A stretch of DNA of 64,000 nt from Tetracentron sinense (GCA_015143295.1 CM026559.1:24628826-24692825), one strand, 5' to 3'; positions 11,551-23,460 are shown, numbered from the stretch's first letter. Notes: generated from the letters alone by a model not told the origin. Numbers and translations are program-made.

Positions 11551-12275
11551 CTTTTGTTCCTAGGATTGTAGAAATAATATCCATGAGTTTCTTTTGGGTA
11601 TCCTATGAATAGGCACCTTTCAGTCCTACTTTTCAACTTATCATGGTTTTGCTTTCGCACATGAACTGGAAAATCCCATACTCTGATATGCTTTAGACTA
11701 GGCTTTCGCCCCATCCATAGCTCAATTGGAGTTTTGGAAACAGACTTAGAAGGTACCCTATTCAACAGATAAATTGCAGTCTCTAATGCATATCCCCAAA
11801 AAGATACTGGCAAATTAGTATTATTCATCATTGAACGAACCATATCCAATATGGTTCGATTTCTTCTTTCTGAAACACCATTAAGCTGAGGTGTTCCTGG
11901 GGGAGTCCATTAGGATAAAATTTCATTATCTCTAAGATAATCCATGAACTCGTTCAAGAGGTACTCTCCTCCTCGGTTGGATATGAGAGTTTTAATACAT
12001 TTACCTGATTGCTTTTCTACTTCATTTCAGAATTCTTTGAACTTTTCAAAAGATTCCGACTTGTGTTTTATTTGATATATATAACCATATCTTGAAAAAT
12101 CATTTGTGAATATAATGAAGTAGACAAAGCCATCTCTGGCTGAATGATTCATGGGTCCACATACATCAGTGTGAATTAATTCCAATATACTTGTGACTCT
12201 CTTAGGTTTGCCTGTAAATGGCCTTTTGGTCATTTTACCTTGCAAACAAGGTTCACAAGTTGGATAAGGTTCAAC
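11541..12275 (-). pseudogene. pol: C2 pol, integrase (fragmented)
   Basis: 12245-12027 encodes the first half of the integrase core: ELIHTDVCGPM supplies the first Asp, followed by TNDFSRYGYIY. A stop-containing gap follows, in which GVSERRNRT supplies the catalytic Glu at about 11870. 11849-11541 encodes the C-terminal part: LPVSFWGYALETAIYLLNRV and KTPIELWMGRKPS. This is the standard Copia integrase order between protease and RT. The zinc-binding pre-integrase domain (LWHLRLGHINLDRL) is the end of the preceding gag-protease frame, which stops at 12279. Confidence 0.82.
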
Positions 12276-12278
12276 ATG

Positions 12279-13586
12279 TTAATGGTTTAAAGGACCATCC
12301 CTTACCAATCTGTTGAGCCTATCCAAATTGATATGGCCTAATCTGAGATGCCATAAGTATGTTGGATTCACAGACTCTCTACCTCTTTTATGAGGTGTCA
12401 CACTGGTGGACTCTTTATCCTCAATGTTATTTACAGAATTACTTGCAGGATCAAGATAATAAAGACCATTAGACAATGTGTAGGAAACAATAAAACTATT
12501 ATCGTATTTGATAACTACATTAGTATCAAAATTCACTGAATAACCATTAAAGATTAAACTAGAAACAAAAATCAAATTTTTGTGCATGTCTGGCACATAT
12601 AAGCAGTATTTTAAAACTAAGATCCTATTAAAAGCAAATTTTAAAATATAAGTCTCGATGGCGATCACAGCAACACTTGCTTCCGTTCCCATCCTTATAT
12701 TGACTTCCCCATCACTGAGCTTTCTGTTCTCCTGAAACCCCTGCATCATATTACAAATATATGAGGTAGATCCACTATCTACACACCAAGAGTTTGAGGA
12801 ACCAATAATGAAATAGAAGCAGACATTCTGATTCTTTTCCTTGTCCTTTTTCTCAGAAGCTTTCTTGTTCTTGTTCTTACCCTTCTTGCCTTTGAGGAAC
12901 CTGGAGAAATTGGATTTCTTCTTTTTCTGGCCTTTGCCCTTAGGCTTGGGCTTTGAAGGTCCAACTTCATCTGCCACATTTGCATAGAGCTTAGTACGCT
13001 TCATAAGGTCCTCAGCTCCTTGCAACATGTTTAGGAGGTCTGGCAGAGAAGTCTCCAATTTGTTCATGCTAAAATTCAACAAAAAAGCAGAAAAGGATTC
13101 CTGGAGAGAGTTCAGGATCGCATCCGTTTGACTCTGTTGATTAAGATCTGCTCCAAGGGTCAAGAGTTCATTAATGAACCCCATCATCTTGACAACATGC
13201 TCCCGGACTGGGCTACCATCAGACATCTTGGTCCCCATCAGTCCTTTCATTACCAACTGCCTAGTAGTTCTGTTTTGTTCCCCAAACATCTCCCTGAGAT
13301 TAGTCAATATGTCCTTAGCTGTAACAAAACCCTCGTGCTGTTGCTGAAGGACATTCGACATGGATGCAAGCATGTAGCATTTGGCCAAACTATTTGACTC
13401 ATTCCACTTTGAGGCTTTCTCAACTGCCTCAAGGGTCTGAACTACCTCATCAAATTCCAAATAGTCTGAAGTGAGGACATAAGCTATTTTCTGAGAGATA
13501 AACACAATGTCAAGGTTTCTCTTCCAGTCCACTAAATTTGGAACAGTCAACCGATTCTCTTCTAGAATCTTGGAAAGGGGATTCAT
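12279..13586 (-). CDS. gag: C2 gag-protease polyprotein frame (435 aa), zinc knuckle missing
   Basis: Open frame starting ATG at 13586 (MNPLSKILEENRLTVPN, then WKRNLDIV), the usual Copia gag-polypeptide start. Residues 1-200 are the Gag capsid-like region and 210-250 a Lys-rich tract. At about 256-275 the expected CCHC knuckle is reduced to VCFYFIIGSSNSWCVDSGS, so the spacer between Gag and protease has been deleted and the RNA-binding knuckle lost. The protease DSG follows at about 270. The pre-integrase His motif LWHLRLGH lies near 418. The frame then ends. It is long and open but belongs to a broken element; I would not expect a working product. Confidence 0.75.
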   Translation of the reverse strand: MNPLSKILEENRLTVPNLVDWKRNLDIVFISQKIAYVLTSDYLEFDEVVQTLEAVEKASKWNESNSLAKCYMLASMSNVLQQQHEGFVTAKDILTNLREMFGEQNRTTRQLVMKGLMGTKMSDGSPVREHVVKMMGFINELLTLGADLNQQSQTDAILNSLQESFSAFLLNFSMNKLETSLPDLLNMLQGAEDLMKRTKLYANVADEVGPSKPKPKGKGQKKKKSNFSRFLKGKKGKNKNKKASEKKDKEKNQNVCFYFIIGSSNSWCVDSGSTSYICNMMQGFQENRKLSDGEVNIRMGTEASVAVIAIETYILKFAFNRILVLKYCLYVPDMHKNLIFVSSLIFNGYSVNFDTNVVIKYDNSFIVSYTLSNGLYYLDPASNSVNNIEDKESTSVTPHKRGRESVNPTYLWHLRLGHINLDRLNRLVRDGPLNH

Positions 13587-15296
13587 GGCTTATCTACACA
13601 ATAAAATAAGCATAAATTATTACATTTATTTTCACACATATATTCATCAGATTTTTGGGATTTTAAAATCTGAAGATCCTCTCATCTTTCTTCAAATTTC
13701 ATTATTCCCTTCAGTATATGAAATTAGTGAATAAACCTTTTGTTCCAGATAAGAATTGGGATCCTTATATTACACATGTAATCTTCCATTTTAGGATAGT
13801 ACCACACATGCACTACAAGGTGGATAGTAACCATGCATCACTGAGCATCTCATGCATAACTCCTTATGTAAATCAGTGATTCTAAATTTTCTTACAACCT
13901 CCAAGGACAACATGACTGTCACTGTTTCAGCTGCCATGTTTCCTTATTTAAGTGAAACCCATTATTCTCGTTCGTCATATGATCAAGTAAGGCTGTGCCC
14001 CCATTTTAGTTAACACTCCTTATCAGGCCATACACAAACTTATCTACAATAGAAATAAGTCTTTAGGAGTTTAATTCAGACTGAATTATGTCAATACTTT
14101 TTGGCAAGACAAGACTCAGGCTAATTAATTCCTAGTCTTATTGATAATGGAAGGTCTTAGGATTAATAATCTCATTTATTATCACTTAAAGGGAACAAAT
14201 ATAAACAGGCATGATCATATCATTATCCAAATATTCATCATATGAATTATGAAAATCTTAGATAATAGGATTATCAAAGAGTGATAAACTCCCAAGCCCT
14301 CACAAGGGGTTTGATCATTAGGGTTTTCACCTTATAATCAAAACCTACTCATCCCTATAACCTTAGGGTATTTGGATGTCAGTTTAGTGATCCATCTACA
14401 TTTCATAACGATTAATGTCTTTTCAGACACGGTTATCCAGTAATCTCGTTTGTAAAGGTTTTGCGTAAAAATTTATGCATGGGTCACAAACTCCACATCC
14501 AAAAGAGTACTAGTAATGTATTATGTCTAAATATAAACAATTTATAATTAATAACAATCCATTAATAGAACTAAATCCAATTATCCTAATTATCATAAAA
14601 GCGATAATCACAATTATCACAACTTCCAGGCTAAAGAAAATACTATTAATCATCACATGAAAATAATATAATAATTATAATCATATTATAATCTCACAAT
14701 AGGTTCACAAAAATCATACGACCTTATATAATTATAACAGGGAATAAATAAAGCCCTACTACAATTTGTTATCTTGCAATGGTTCCCTAGGCATCTCCTT
14801 TGGTTGATTTAGTCCACCATAAATCAGCAACCCTATTCTAAAAATAAGAAAAAAGGGTGGAGAGGGAAAGACAAGGAAGTATGATTTGTGGAACCCATCC
14901 ACACATAAAATAATATTTATTTATCATGATAAATACCAAACATATTATTTATGCCAGTCCGGGCCTCTCAGAATAAATTAAACAATTTAATTTAATACTA
15001 AAAGGATCTCTAAATCCATAAGGGCTATAATCAAGATTTAGATTACTAAATATTTGTCCGTACTAAATTTGAGAGGTTTTAGAATCATCCAAACTTGAAA
15101 TTAGTACCACACTAACTTCTCAGGGCTAAATTATTTTCTCAATAACTATCCCTTATCCCTGTTAATGATTATCTCATAATCAAGATGTGATCAAGAATCA
15201 AAAGATTCATCACAGGGGTAGCCGAATTCATAGTGAATGCCTAGTGATATAATTAAAATTTGATTATACCCAAAAATCAAAGAGAAGCATAGCCAA
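13587..15296 (-). other. C2 5' leader, non-coding
   Basis: 1.7 kb between the PBS and the gag start. No frame of note in either direction, AT-rich, with many short 'attatcataaaa'-like runs. It is unusually long for a Copia leader, but no second element boundary (TG/CA with duplicated flank) is visible inside it. Confidence 0.55.
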
Positions 15297-15309
15297 GGCT
15301 CTGATAATA
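15297..15309 (-). other. C2 primer binding site
   Basis: Minus strand reads TATTATCAGAGCC directly inside the 5' LTR end, matching the initiator Met tRNA PBS consensus TGGTATCAGAGCC except for its first bases. The mismatches suggest decay. Confidence 0.7.
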
Positions 15310-15310
15310 C

Positions 15311-17494
15311 TGAAAGTATACCTCTTTTTAATTTTAGAAAAACAGTTCTTGGGGGGCATACATCGAATCCCAAGATTTGATTAAGATTTTAATTGATTTT
15401 AATTCAATGAAGTTAGAAATCACAATCACCTTTGCAACTTTAAAATTGTTAAGTCAAATCCACGATAGAAGCGATATCAGCAAAGCAAAACTTCACAAGT
15501 GCCAAGTCTCCTTCGCAATCCACACAGACATTCTTTTTCTTTAAAGCTTTCTCTAATGGAAGCTAATGGCCCTTCAAATTTTCAACTCTTAAATCTTGAA
15601 ATAAAGATCCAATATTTATTATCAAGATCCTTGATCTTCTTTCTTTCTTGAAATTCACAACTTAGAACACAAGAGAAGAGAAAAGGGAGGGTATAGGTGA
15701 ACGTACACCTCTAGGGAAGAGAGAGAGAGGGGTGTGAGGTTATCAGGAGAGGGAGAGAGATCCAAAAATCTGGAAAAATAATTATTGCACTCAAGTGTTG
15801 GACGTCCACCCTTTAAATAGACTAGGCTTGGTTGCTTGCAACCCAAGTCTCCTAATCCTTATCCAAAGGATTCCTTATTTGTTTCATTTTTGGTTTGTCC
15901 TTAATTAATTAGGCTTAATCAAAATAGAAACTAACCTTATCTATTAGTAACCAACTAACCATATCCTTATCTGATCCAACTAGGATTTCTTGATTAGCTA
16001 GAAACTAATAGAATCCTTGTCCAACAAGGAATCTTTAATTAGTAACTAACTCTAACTACTAACTAACCTTATCCAATAAGGATATTAGTTATTAGAAACT
16101 AATTAAATAATAACACTTATTATTACCTACATGAAATGGGCGTCCCACCCTAGGTGGGCCCCACTCCACATCCCCCTAGGGTTCCAAACCCTATTAGGTC
16201 ACTTTAATTATTCTTTTTAAATAATTCCCAATGGGTTCTACCTATTTGGTTTTTCACATCTAATGTGATTCCACCTTTTAGAGCTTCACTATACCATATA
16301 GTGATTACTTAGAGAAATTTATTAATTTAATTATTTATTACATTAAATACTTTAAGAAAGTTCTTGTGTGTAGGATCTAAAGGGATCTGCTATTTCCGGT
16401 TGTGGGACCAAGTACTCAACCTTTTGGTTAAAGCATTGTTACTAGGTAACACCTTTCCTACACTCCATTAGGATTATAGAATTTATCTATATCCCTGGAC
16501 TTCCACCAATCACAATAATGTCCATTAACACAATGTGATTAACCTCCAGAAAATATAGAATTACTTACAGGTATTTCTATCTCAAGATTTATTTACAGAT
16601 GCGTCCCTCCACTTTTAATATTGTTATTAGCTTATGGGACAATATCTAATACTGTCTTTAATCCCTAGCTTATATTGAGAACCCATTCTCTTTGATACTT
16701 TTAGTCAAACTTGGACTTGCAAAACATTTTATAAATTCTTTAAAAGAAATAATAATAATAATTACATTTCTTTTATATAAAAAATAAATTCCTCGATAAA
16801 ACCATTTCATCGATAAATACTAGCGCTGGGTTTTTCAATTCCGGTTTTGACAAGTATCAACTCAATATTATTTACTATGTAAGAGTAGTGAAATCCTTGT
16901 TGAGTGTACACACACTTCTTCCTATATAGCGTACATAACCCAACGAGCCCGTATTTAGTCCGATGTGTTGGATATTGACGATTGGCCACATCAAAGCTAT
17001 ACAGACAAATACTAGAGAAGATTTCGACCTCTCAGGTTAAGGACAATCTGTCAAATGGACTATCCTAAATATAGAGACAATATATTTCTTAGGGTATCCA
17101 CTGAATGATCCAGTTGCAATATGAGTACTTCTTACTTATATCTATAGTTTAGTCAAGAGACCCTTCTCTCAAGGATTGAGATTGATCACTCTATCATATG
17201 AAACTAACAATGTGTAAGTTATTAGGAATACATTGTTTAGATGTATCCTGATTAACTTAGAATAATTTTAGGTCTACAAGAAACCGAAAAACCATATCTC
17301 CTTAGCAATCAGTTTTCAACTAATTGGATGGTTTTCTACAATGTTACCTAAGGGACAAAGTCATCTCATCCAATGAGATACTTTTGATATGTTACCCAAT
17401 GTAGAAGACAATGTGTGAATGTAAAATATGCATTTATTAATTAAATAGATAAATACAATTCCGAAATGAATTTCGTGGGCATATATGTCTAACA
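15311..17494 (-). repeat. C2 5' LTR
   Basis: 2184 bp, same length as its partner at 7550-9733; starts TGTTAGACATATATGCCC (minus strand, 17494) and ends CTTTCA at 15311 beside the PBS. The CTATTTAAAGGG box (near 15808 on the minus strand) and the inverted repeats around 15855-16085 correspond to those in the 3' LTR, with several substitutions. Confidence 0.88.
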
Positions 17495-18777
17495 TCCTCA
17501 ATCCACGACTCACCTACAAACTCGGGCTCCACACCTACTATGACGAAAGTCTGGCTGAGTACAAAAGCACTCGGTGTATATAAAATCCAACCAAAAACAT
17601 AGTATCCCTGCACTTAGTTAGAATCATAACCAATATCATAATCACATAATCAGAGTGCGGAAGAACATGTGCTTGTATACATCATATCATCACTTTTACT
17701 CGTGTATTGTGATAACCTTAGACTTAGGAGACAACATACTTATGAGATGCTTATGCTTATGAGACCACAGGCTTGTGAGATGCTTATGCTTATGCACTTA
17801 TTCAGATCATACACTTATCTACATCCCTCATTGGGCTTATTCAGTCTATTAGGCGTATGCAATGCTTATGCTTAGCAGCTTATTCAGAACATACACTTAT
17901 TCAGATCCCTCATTGGGTTTATTAAGTCTGTCAGGCGGATGCAATGCTTATACTTAAGAGTTCTTGAACAGCTTATTTAGAACATGCACTTATTCAGATC
18001 ATTCATTGGGCTTATTCAGTCTGTCAGGCGTATGCAATACTTATGCTTGTGGTCCACATGTGTGACTTGTGAGACTCTTACCTTAACATACACGTGAATT
18101 TGTGCATAAGTGTCGCAATTAACACTGGAGTTGGTAATCGCTTAGATTCCAATATCCCACCATGGAAACTCCACTATACTGTCTCATACCATATAGTTAG
18201 AGAATTCCCGGTTTGAAAGATTTTCCTCTAAGTTTTTACCTTCCCGAATACCAATCACTATGCAAATAATAGGCATAACTTAACAAACAATCACATAATA
18301 TACCTTATCATAATTTTTAGCCTAATTCATAATCAATTTCCAACAATTTCATAGTTTAATATTAGTATTTATTCTCTCAAGTATTTTCACAAACACCTTG
18401 GGTACGTGCTTTGTGAATACTTTGCCCTTTCCTATTTCCAACATTTCACCACACCATAGTCCATCCATACAACCCAAATACAATTCACCTCCATACATTC
18501 ATCCCATCCTCCATAGTATTTCTCATCCTCCATACATTCCATCCATATTATTAAACCATATTTCCATCTATAATAACTTAATTCATACAATATTGGTGAA
18601 AAATATATCTAATCTCTATTTCTATTATTTATATTATACTAACATTCACAAGACATCATAATAGGGTTGAGTTGGATAGTATATCGACCTTAGGGATCTT
18701 TCCATAGGATCCAAATCGCTTCCAAGAAGCTTTGAGGAAGATCTCCAAGCTTTTCTTACAATCCCAAGAAATCTCCT
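17495..18777 (-). mobile_element. Gypsy-type LTR fragment G2 (continues from 7523-7549)
   Basis: Read on the minus strand this has the landmarks of the Gypsy LTRs in the window: 'taaggtcgatatactatcc' (about 18680) and a hairpin GAGTGCTTTTGTACTC followed by 'ggtgtggagcccgag' (about 17520-17575). The last 27 bp (7523-7549) lie on the far side of element C2, which inserted here. The upstream part is missing: at 18778 a plus-strand LTR begins. No coding sequence. Confidence 0.55.
17745..18055. repeat. Tandem repeat, about three units of roughly 90 bp
   Basis: Units share 'cttattcagat', 'cattgggcttattcagtctgtcaggcg' (split here as two motifs) and 'tatgcaatgcttatgctta'. Copies are imperfect and of slightly different length. 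It lies inside LTR fragment G2 in the same relative place where the solo LTRs at 25359 and 28276 carry minisatellites. Confidence 0.7.
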
Positions 18778-20516
18778 TTTTAGAACCCCAAATTTTCATT
18801 TCACTAAATAGTGAATAGTGTGTGAATAGTGCTCAAAGTGGAATCTTGTACACAAATGGGTTTTATACTAATGAAAATGTTTGGATATATGGTGTGCATG
18901 TGTGGATAGGTATATATAGCCTAAGAGAGTGTGTTTTGAGGGTACAAAGTGTTAGAGTTGGAATGGTAGTGGAAAACGGTTTTGAAGCAAAAACAGGGGA
19001 GGACCGATCGCTCGGTGATAACATCGATCGCTCGGTCAACTAGCGATCAATCGGTATCTATCGACTGATCAAAGATTTTATATCGGGAAAATTTTCAGAG
19101 AGGGAGTTTTCAACCGATCTCTCGGTCAAAACACCGATCGCTCGGTAAGCCACCGATCGCTCGGCCTGACCACTGATCAATCGGTAATATGCAGATTTTC
19201 TTCATTAAGGGTTTTTAAGTCTTTAACCACCACCCTTTTGCCTATAAAAGGTCCAACTCATGCCTTAGGGTTTCAGAAACCCTTAAAGCATATTCTTAAA
19301 AAGAGTTTAAGAGGAGAAGAAGGAGAAAAGCTAGGGTTTGCTCAAGCTTGAAGAAGAAGATTAAATCTTCCCTTCTTTGATGTTTTTCAACAAAGAACTC
19401 GAAGTTCTCACTTGTTCGAAGCATTTGAAATCGAATTCATCGATTTCACCAAGGTAAATACATTCTACTACCAAACTTGTGATAATACTAATTCACCATA
19501 TAATGCTCTTCTCATTCTATGCTAAAATTCTTAGCTTGACATGGTATGTGATGATGTTTTTATACTTAGATGTAAACTATCATTATTAGGCACTCTATGT
19601 GTCTGATTTAATACCTCTAAGGGCTTTGTGTTTAAATATGCTATTATTCTCATATGTTTCGCATGTCTCGCATGAACCAGGTTTTCATGGATTTCTCAAA
19701 GTTATAAGAAGAGTTTTTAAGTAAGGGACTCACATGATGATTTTAAGAAACTCTATGATATTGTCTAAGATCAGTTCACAAGCTCCAAGGATCATACAAA
19801 ACTTGCAAGAAACTCTATGATAAAGTCTAAAATCTATGTATAAGCTCCAAGGATCATAAAATGTAAATGTTCTAAGATCTCTATGATTTTGCTCTATGGT
19901 TTTGCTCTAAGGCTCTATGGATCATAAATGACTTTAAGGAACTCTATGAACTTAACACGACTCAAAGAACTCACAAGGCTATAATTATCGCAAGACTTAC
20001 ATGGTTTGGTTTTCAGAGTCATTTCATGTGCTATTTCATGGTTTCTATGCTTCGATATGTTTTAAGGATTTCAGTCTCCATGTCTTGCATGCTTCCATGA
20101 TATTATTGCTTTGTTGTTAGTAGTATATATACGCTGAGTATTCCACACTCAGCCGATATTTGTTATCATCGGCAGGTGCTCGGGTTCCTTTCGACTTGTG
20201 TGGTTCAGAACCTTGGGTAGAGGAAGAATATTACGACCCGGAGCCTTCTATGGACGACTACCAGGATGATGGATCGCTAGATAGGCAGCCCGACTTCGAC
20301 TTCTACTGACTATGTTAGGAAGAGGAGATATTTTGTATATGTTGAGAGTGGAACTTGTCCACTCCACATTTTGGATATATATATATATTTTGTTGGTTCA
20401 AACTTGAATCGAATGATAGGAGTAATTGATTTTAATCATTTTCACTATGTATAACTTGTGTACTCTGACAGGTTGGTATGTGTGCCTTATGTGTCATATA
20501 GGATGGTATGACACGG
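18778..20516 (+). mobile_element. Gypsy-type LTR fragment G3
   Basis: Starts 'tagaacccca' (compare TGTAGAACCCC at 37106 on the minus strand) and is similar along its length to the LTRs of chromovirus G6: the same palindrome module, 'agattttcttcattaaggg', a TATA box, 'ttgctcaagcttgaag', 'ccaaggtaaatacattctac', the hairpin 'gctgagtattccacactcagc' and 'cggcaggtgctcggg'. It stops at 20516 (...gtatgacacgg), about 60 bp short of the expected LTR terminus, where another LTR begins. No coding sequence. Confidence 0.7.
19003..19249 (+). promoter_or_regulatory. G3 palindrome module (3 + core + 4) and TATA box
   Basis: Three 14-mers from 19003, a core with 'attttatatcgggaaaattt' and 'cagagaggga', then four 14-mers ending at 19185. 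The copies are variants of ACCGATCGATCGGT such as ACCGATCGCTCGGT. TATAAAA follows at 19243-19249. Same order and spacing as in the Copia LTRs of SA/SB. Confidence 0.7.
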
Positions 20517-20711
20517 TGTAGAGCCCCGAAATTTGGGTTCACTGTTCATGTGAATAGTGTTAGTGTACAGTGCATGTAAAGGCCTAAGGCCTACCATGTG
20601 TTCTTGATATTGGAAAAAGTGACGTGATGGTTTTATATATGTGTGTCGAGTCTTAAAACAAGAGTATAATAATACTCAAGTATCTAGGTTATAAAATACC
20701 CTAAGTGTGAA
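20517..20711 (+). mobile_element. Gypsy-type LTR start fragment G4 (195 bp)
   Basis: Begins TGTAGAGCCCCGAAATTTGG, a canonical LTR start of this group, and is cut off after 195 bp by the next LTR start at 20712. It resembles the first part of G5 in layout ('agtataataatactcaagt', 'ataccctaagtgtga'). Confidence 0.6.
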
Positions 20712-21735
20712 TGTAGAACCCCGAGAACCCATTTCACAATGTTGTGAATAGTGCCATGGGTGCAAGTCTTGTAAAGGCTGAGGGTCATTTATGTAAATTG
20801 GTGTATAAGACATGATAAGAATAGGTTAAATTAGGTTAAGTGTTGTTGTTGGATGGTTGGGATGAAGAAATAAGAGTATAACATACTCTCAGTGTCGAGA
20901 AAGAGGGATGTCTTTATATTCCATCAACTTTTGGAAGCTCTATTATCGAAATCGAGTGATTCTTAAGCCATTAGAAAGATATTCAAACCCTCTTCAAGGT
21001 CCATGCTTTACGCTTTTTCAGATTTTGAGTGTAAGTTAGGTCAAATGTAAGGTTTCCGAAAGGTAGTCTGCTGTCAATTCAGCAGTTATTTTAGACCAGT
21101 CCACTTGTGGCCCATTTAGACTATAAAAATCTCAAAATTAGGAGATTTAAAAAACATGAAAGTTGTTCCCCTTTGAAAGACGAATCTAACACAAATTGAA
21201 TTGTCAAAATCGGATAAGCGAGTCAAAATTTGAGGTTTTGGCAACTCCCAAACCCTTATATAAACCCATATTTCGTGCATATGGGTTACAAGAACCCTAG
21301 AGAGAGTTAGAAAGGGCTTTTGAAAGAGCAAGAAGAAGAGAAGGTGGGTTCTTCTTGGGTTGTTCTTAGCTTGAGTGTTAGCTTGAGTTGTGAACCAAAG
21401 AAAAGATCATTTCTCTTTCAAGGTGTCTTCCTCGGCACATCCTCAAGTGAATTAGATCAAGGGATTGATCTATAAAGGTAGATACACTCTACTAGATGTT
21501 AATTTCATAAACCATATGTTATAAATCTAGATCAAATCCATTTGTTGTTGTTATAAGCTAGTAACAAGCTACTAGGTTGTTTGTTATGAATTTTAATATG
21601 TAAATACACACTACTAGCTTTTAATGGCATAAACCATTTGGTAATTCAAGATAAAATCATTTGTATTGCGTTGTGAACTAGTAGGGAATCCTACTAGCAA
21701 ATTGTGATGCTTTTATACTTTCAACCAATGAATAA
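20712..21735 (+). mobile_element. Gypsy-type LTR fragment G5, truncated
   Basis: Begins TGTAGAACCCCGAGAACCC and aligns with G1. It has the conserved upstream block at 21168-21235, a 'cttatataaaccc' TATA region near 21255-21262 and 'aaaggtagatacactctac' at 21474. It has no palindrome array upstream of its TATA box, unlike the other LTRs. Near 21735 it runs into the broken RNase H of Copia element C3 with no LTR terminus on either side. Confidence 0.6.
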
Positions 21736-23460
21736 AAAGTGTAGAAATTCCAATTTTATTATTACAAATTCTAACACTACATCCCCATTTAGAAAATGAT
21801 CCCTTATAAAATGATATCTGATTTCAATATGCTTAGTTTTTGAATGTCGAATGAGATTTTTGGTCATACATATTATACTTGTATTATCATATTTAATATG
21901 GATTTTATCATAGAATAGTTTGAAATCCTCTAATTGTTGTTTCATGTAAAGAGTTTGAGCACAACTCCCAGCTACTACATATTCAGCCTCAACTGTAGAC
22001 AAAGCAACTAAGTTTCGTTTCTTACAAGATCATGAAACTAAGGAGTGTCCTAAGAAGTGACATGTGTCACTAGTGCCCTTCCGATCAACTTTGCATTCAG
22101 CAAAGTTAGCATCAGAATAACTAACTAGTTCTAGTGAAGTGTTCTTAGGGTACCATAGACTTATTTTAATTGTACTAATTAGATATTTGAAAATTCTTTT
22201 TATAGCAATCATATGTGATTCTTTAGGATTAGCTTGAAATTTAGCACATATGCAAACACTAAACATGATATCAGGTCTACTAGTAGTCAAGTATAATAAA
22301 CTACCAATCATACCTCGATACTTAGTTTCTTCCACACTATGTCCTTTTCATCTTTATCCAGACTTGTAGATAGACTCATCAGAGTGTTAGTTTCCTTGGA
22401 GTTGTCCATCTTAAATTTCTTGAGAAGCTTTCTTGTGTACTTGACTTGATTGATGAAGGTTCCTTATTTGTTTGCTTGATTTGAAGCCCAAGGAAGAAGT
22501 TCAACTCTCCCATCATGCTCATTTCGAATTTATCTTCCATGGTTTTAACAAATTCTTAACAAAGAATTTCATTAGTAGAACCAAAATGATATCATCTACA
22601 TAGATTTGCACTATAAGTATATCATCATTTTTGGATTTTATAAACAATGTAGTATCAATTTTTCCTCTAATGAACTCATTTTCAAGTAGGAAGCCACTTA
22701 ATTTATCATAGCAAGCTCTAAGAACTTGCTTTAAACCATATAGGGCTTTAGTAAGCTTGAAGACATGATTAAGCATATTATGATTTTCAAAACAAGGAGG
22801 TTGTTCAACATATACTTCCTCCGAAATAAATCAATTCAAAAAAGTACTTTTGACATCCATTTGATATAGTTTAAAATATTTATAACTAGCATATGCAAGA
22901 AGAATTCTAAAAACTTCAAGTCTAACAACTGAGGCAATTTTTTCTTCATAATCAATTCCCTCTTCTTGGTTGTATCCTTGAGCTACTAGTCTAGTTTTAT
23001 TTTTAATGATATTTTCACTTTTATCCTTTTTATTTCTAAAGATTCACTTTGTACCAATTATGGATTTACTTTTAGTTCTAGGTACTAAGTCTCACACTTG
23101 GTTTCTTTCAAATTGATTAAGTTCCTCTTGCATAGCAATTCCCCAAGATTCATCATTAATTGCTTTAATTGCATTCTTAGGTTCAATTTGTGAGAGGAAT
23201 GCAAGATTATTACAAATATTTCTTCTTGTTCTTACACCTTGTTCCATATTCCCAAGTATGAGATCTTTAGGATGATCTTTTATTAATCTTCAAGCCTTAG
23301 GAAGTTCATTATCTTTTTCATTTTCATCTAAATTTTCAACTTCTAAGGTTTCATCATTATTATTGGCCTGATTTTCATTAACATCTTTATTGATTTCTAA
23401 ATTTGCTATATCTTTAGATATGTTTACTAGGGAAGTTTTATTAAACACCCTATAGGCTTT
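21721..23460 (-). pseudogene. pol: C3 pol, RT and RNase H (fragmented, end truncated)
   Basis: Minus strand. 22776-22519 encodes the RT palm end with ALYGLKQVLRACYDKLSGF and IYVDDIIL; upstream RT blocks to 23460 are out of frame. 22335-22030 encodes the connection and RNase H start ([35 protein letters not shown]). 22002-21770 encodes AEYVVAGSCAQ, then HSKTKHIEIRYHFIRDH and GDVVLEFV, where similarity stops. The usual LADIFTKPL end is gone. Spacing and motifs are Sirevirus-like. Non-functional. Confidence 0.82.

Larger units (their letters stand above)
7550..17494 (-). mobile_element. Copia LTR retrotransposon C2 (complete structure, broken genes)
   Basis: Two LTRs of 2184 bp each (7550-9733 and 15311-17494), both TGTTAGA...CTTTCA read on the minus strand. 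They enclose gag, protease, integrase, RT and RNase H in Copia order on the minus strand, with a PBS and a purine tract. Flanks are TCATC (7545-7549) and TCCTC (17495-17499), a TSD with one mismatch. The two LTRs differ at many positions and in small indels, so the insertion is not recent. Its RNase H end (GDIELSKIASADNVADPF) and gag differ from the Sirevirus-like elements here; lineage within Copia not assigned. Confidence 0.9.
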
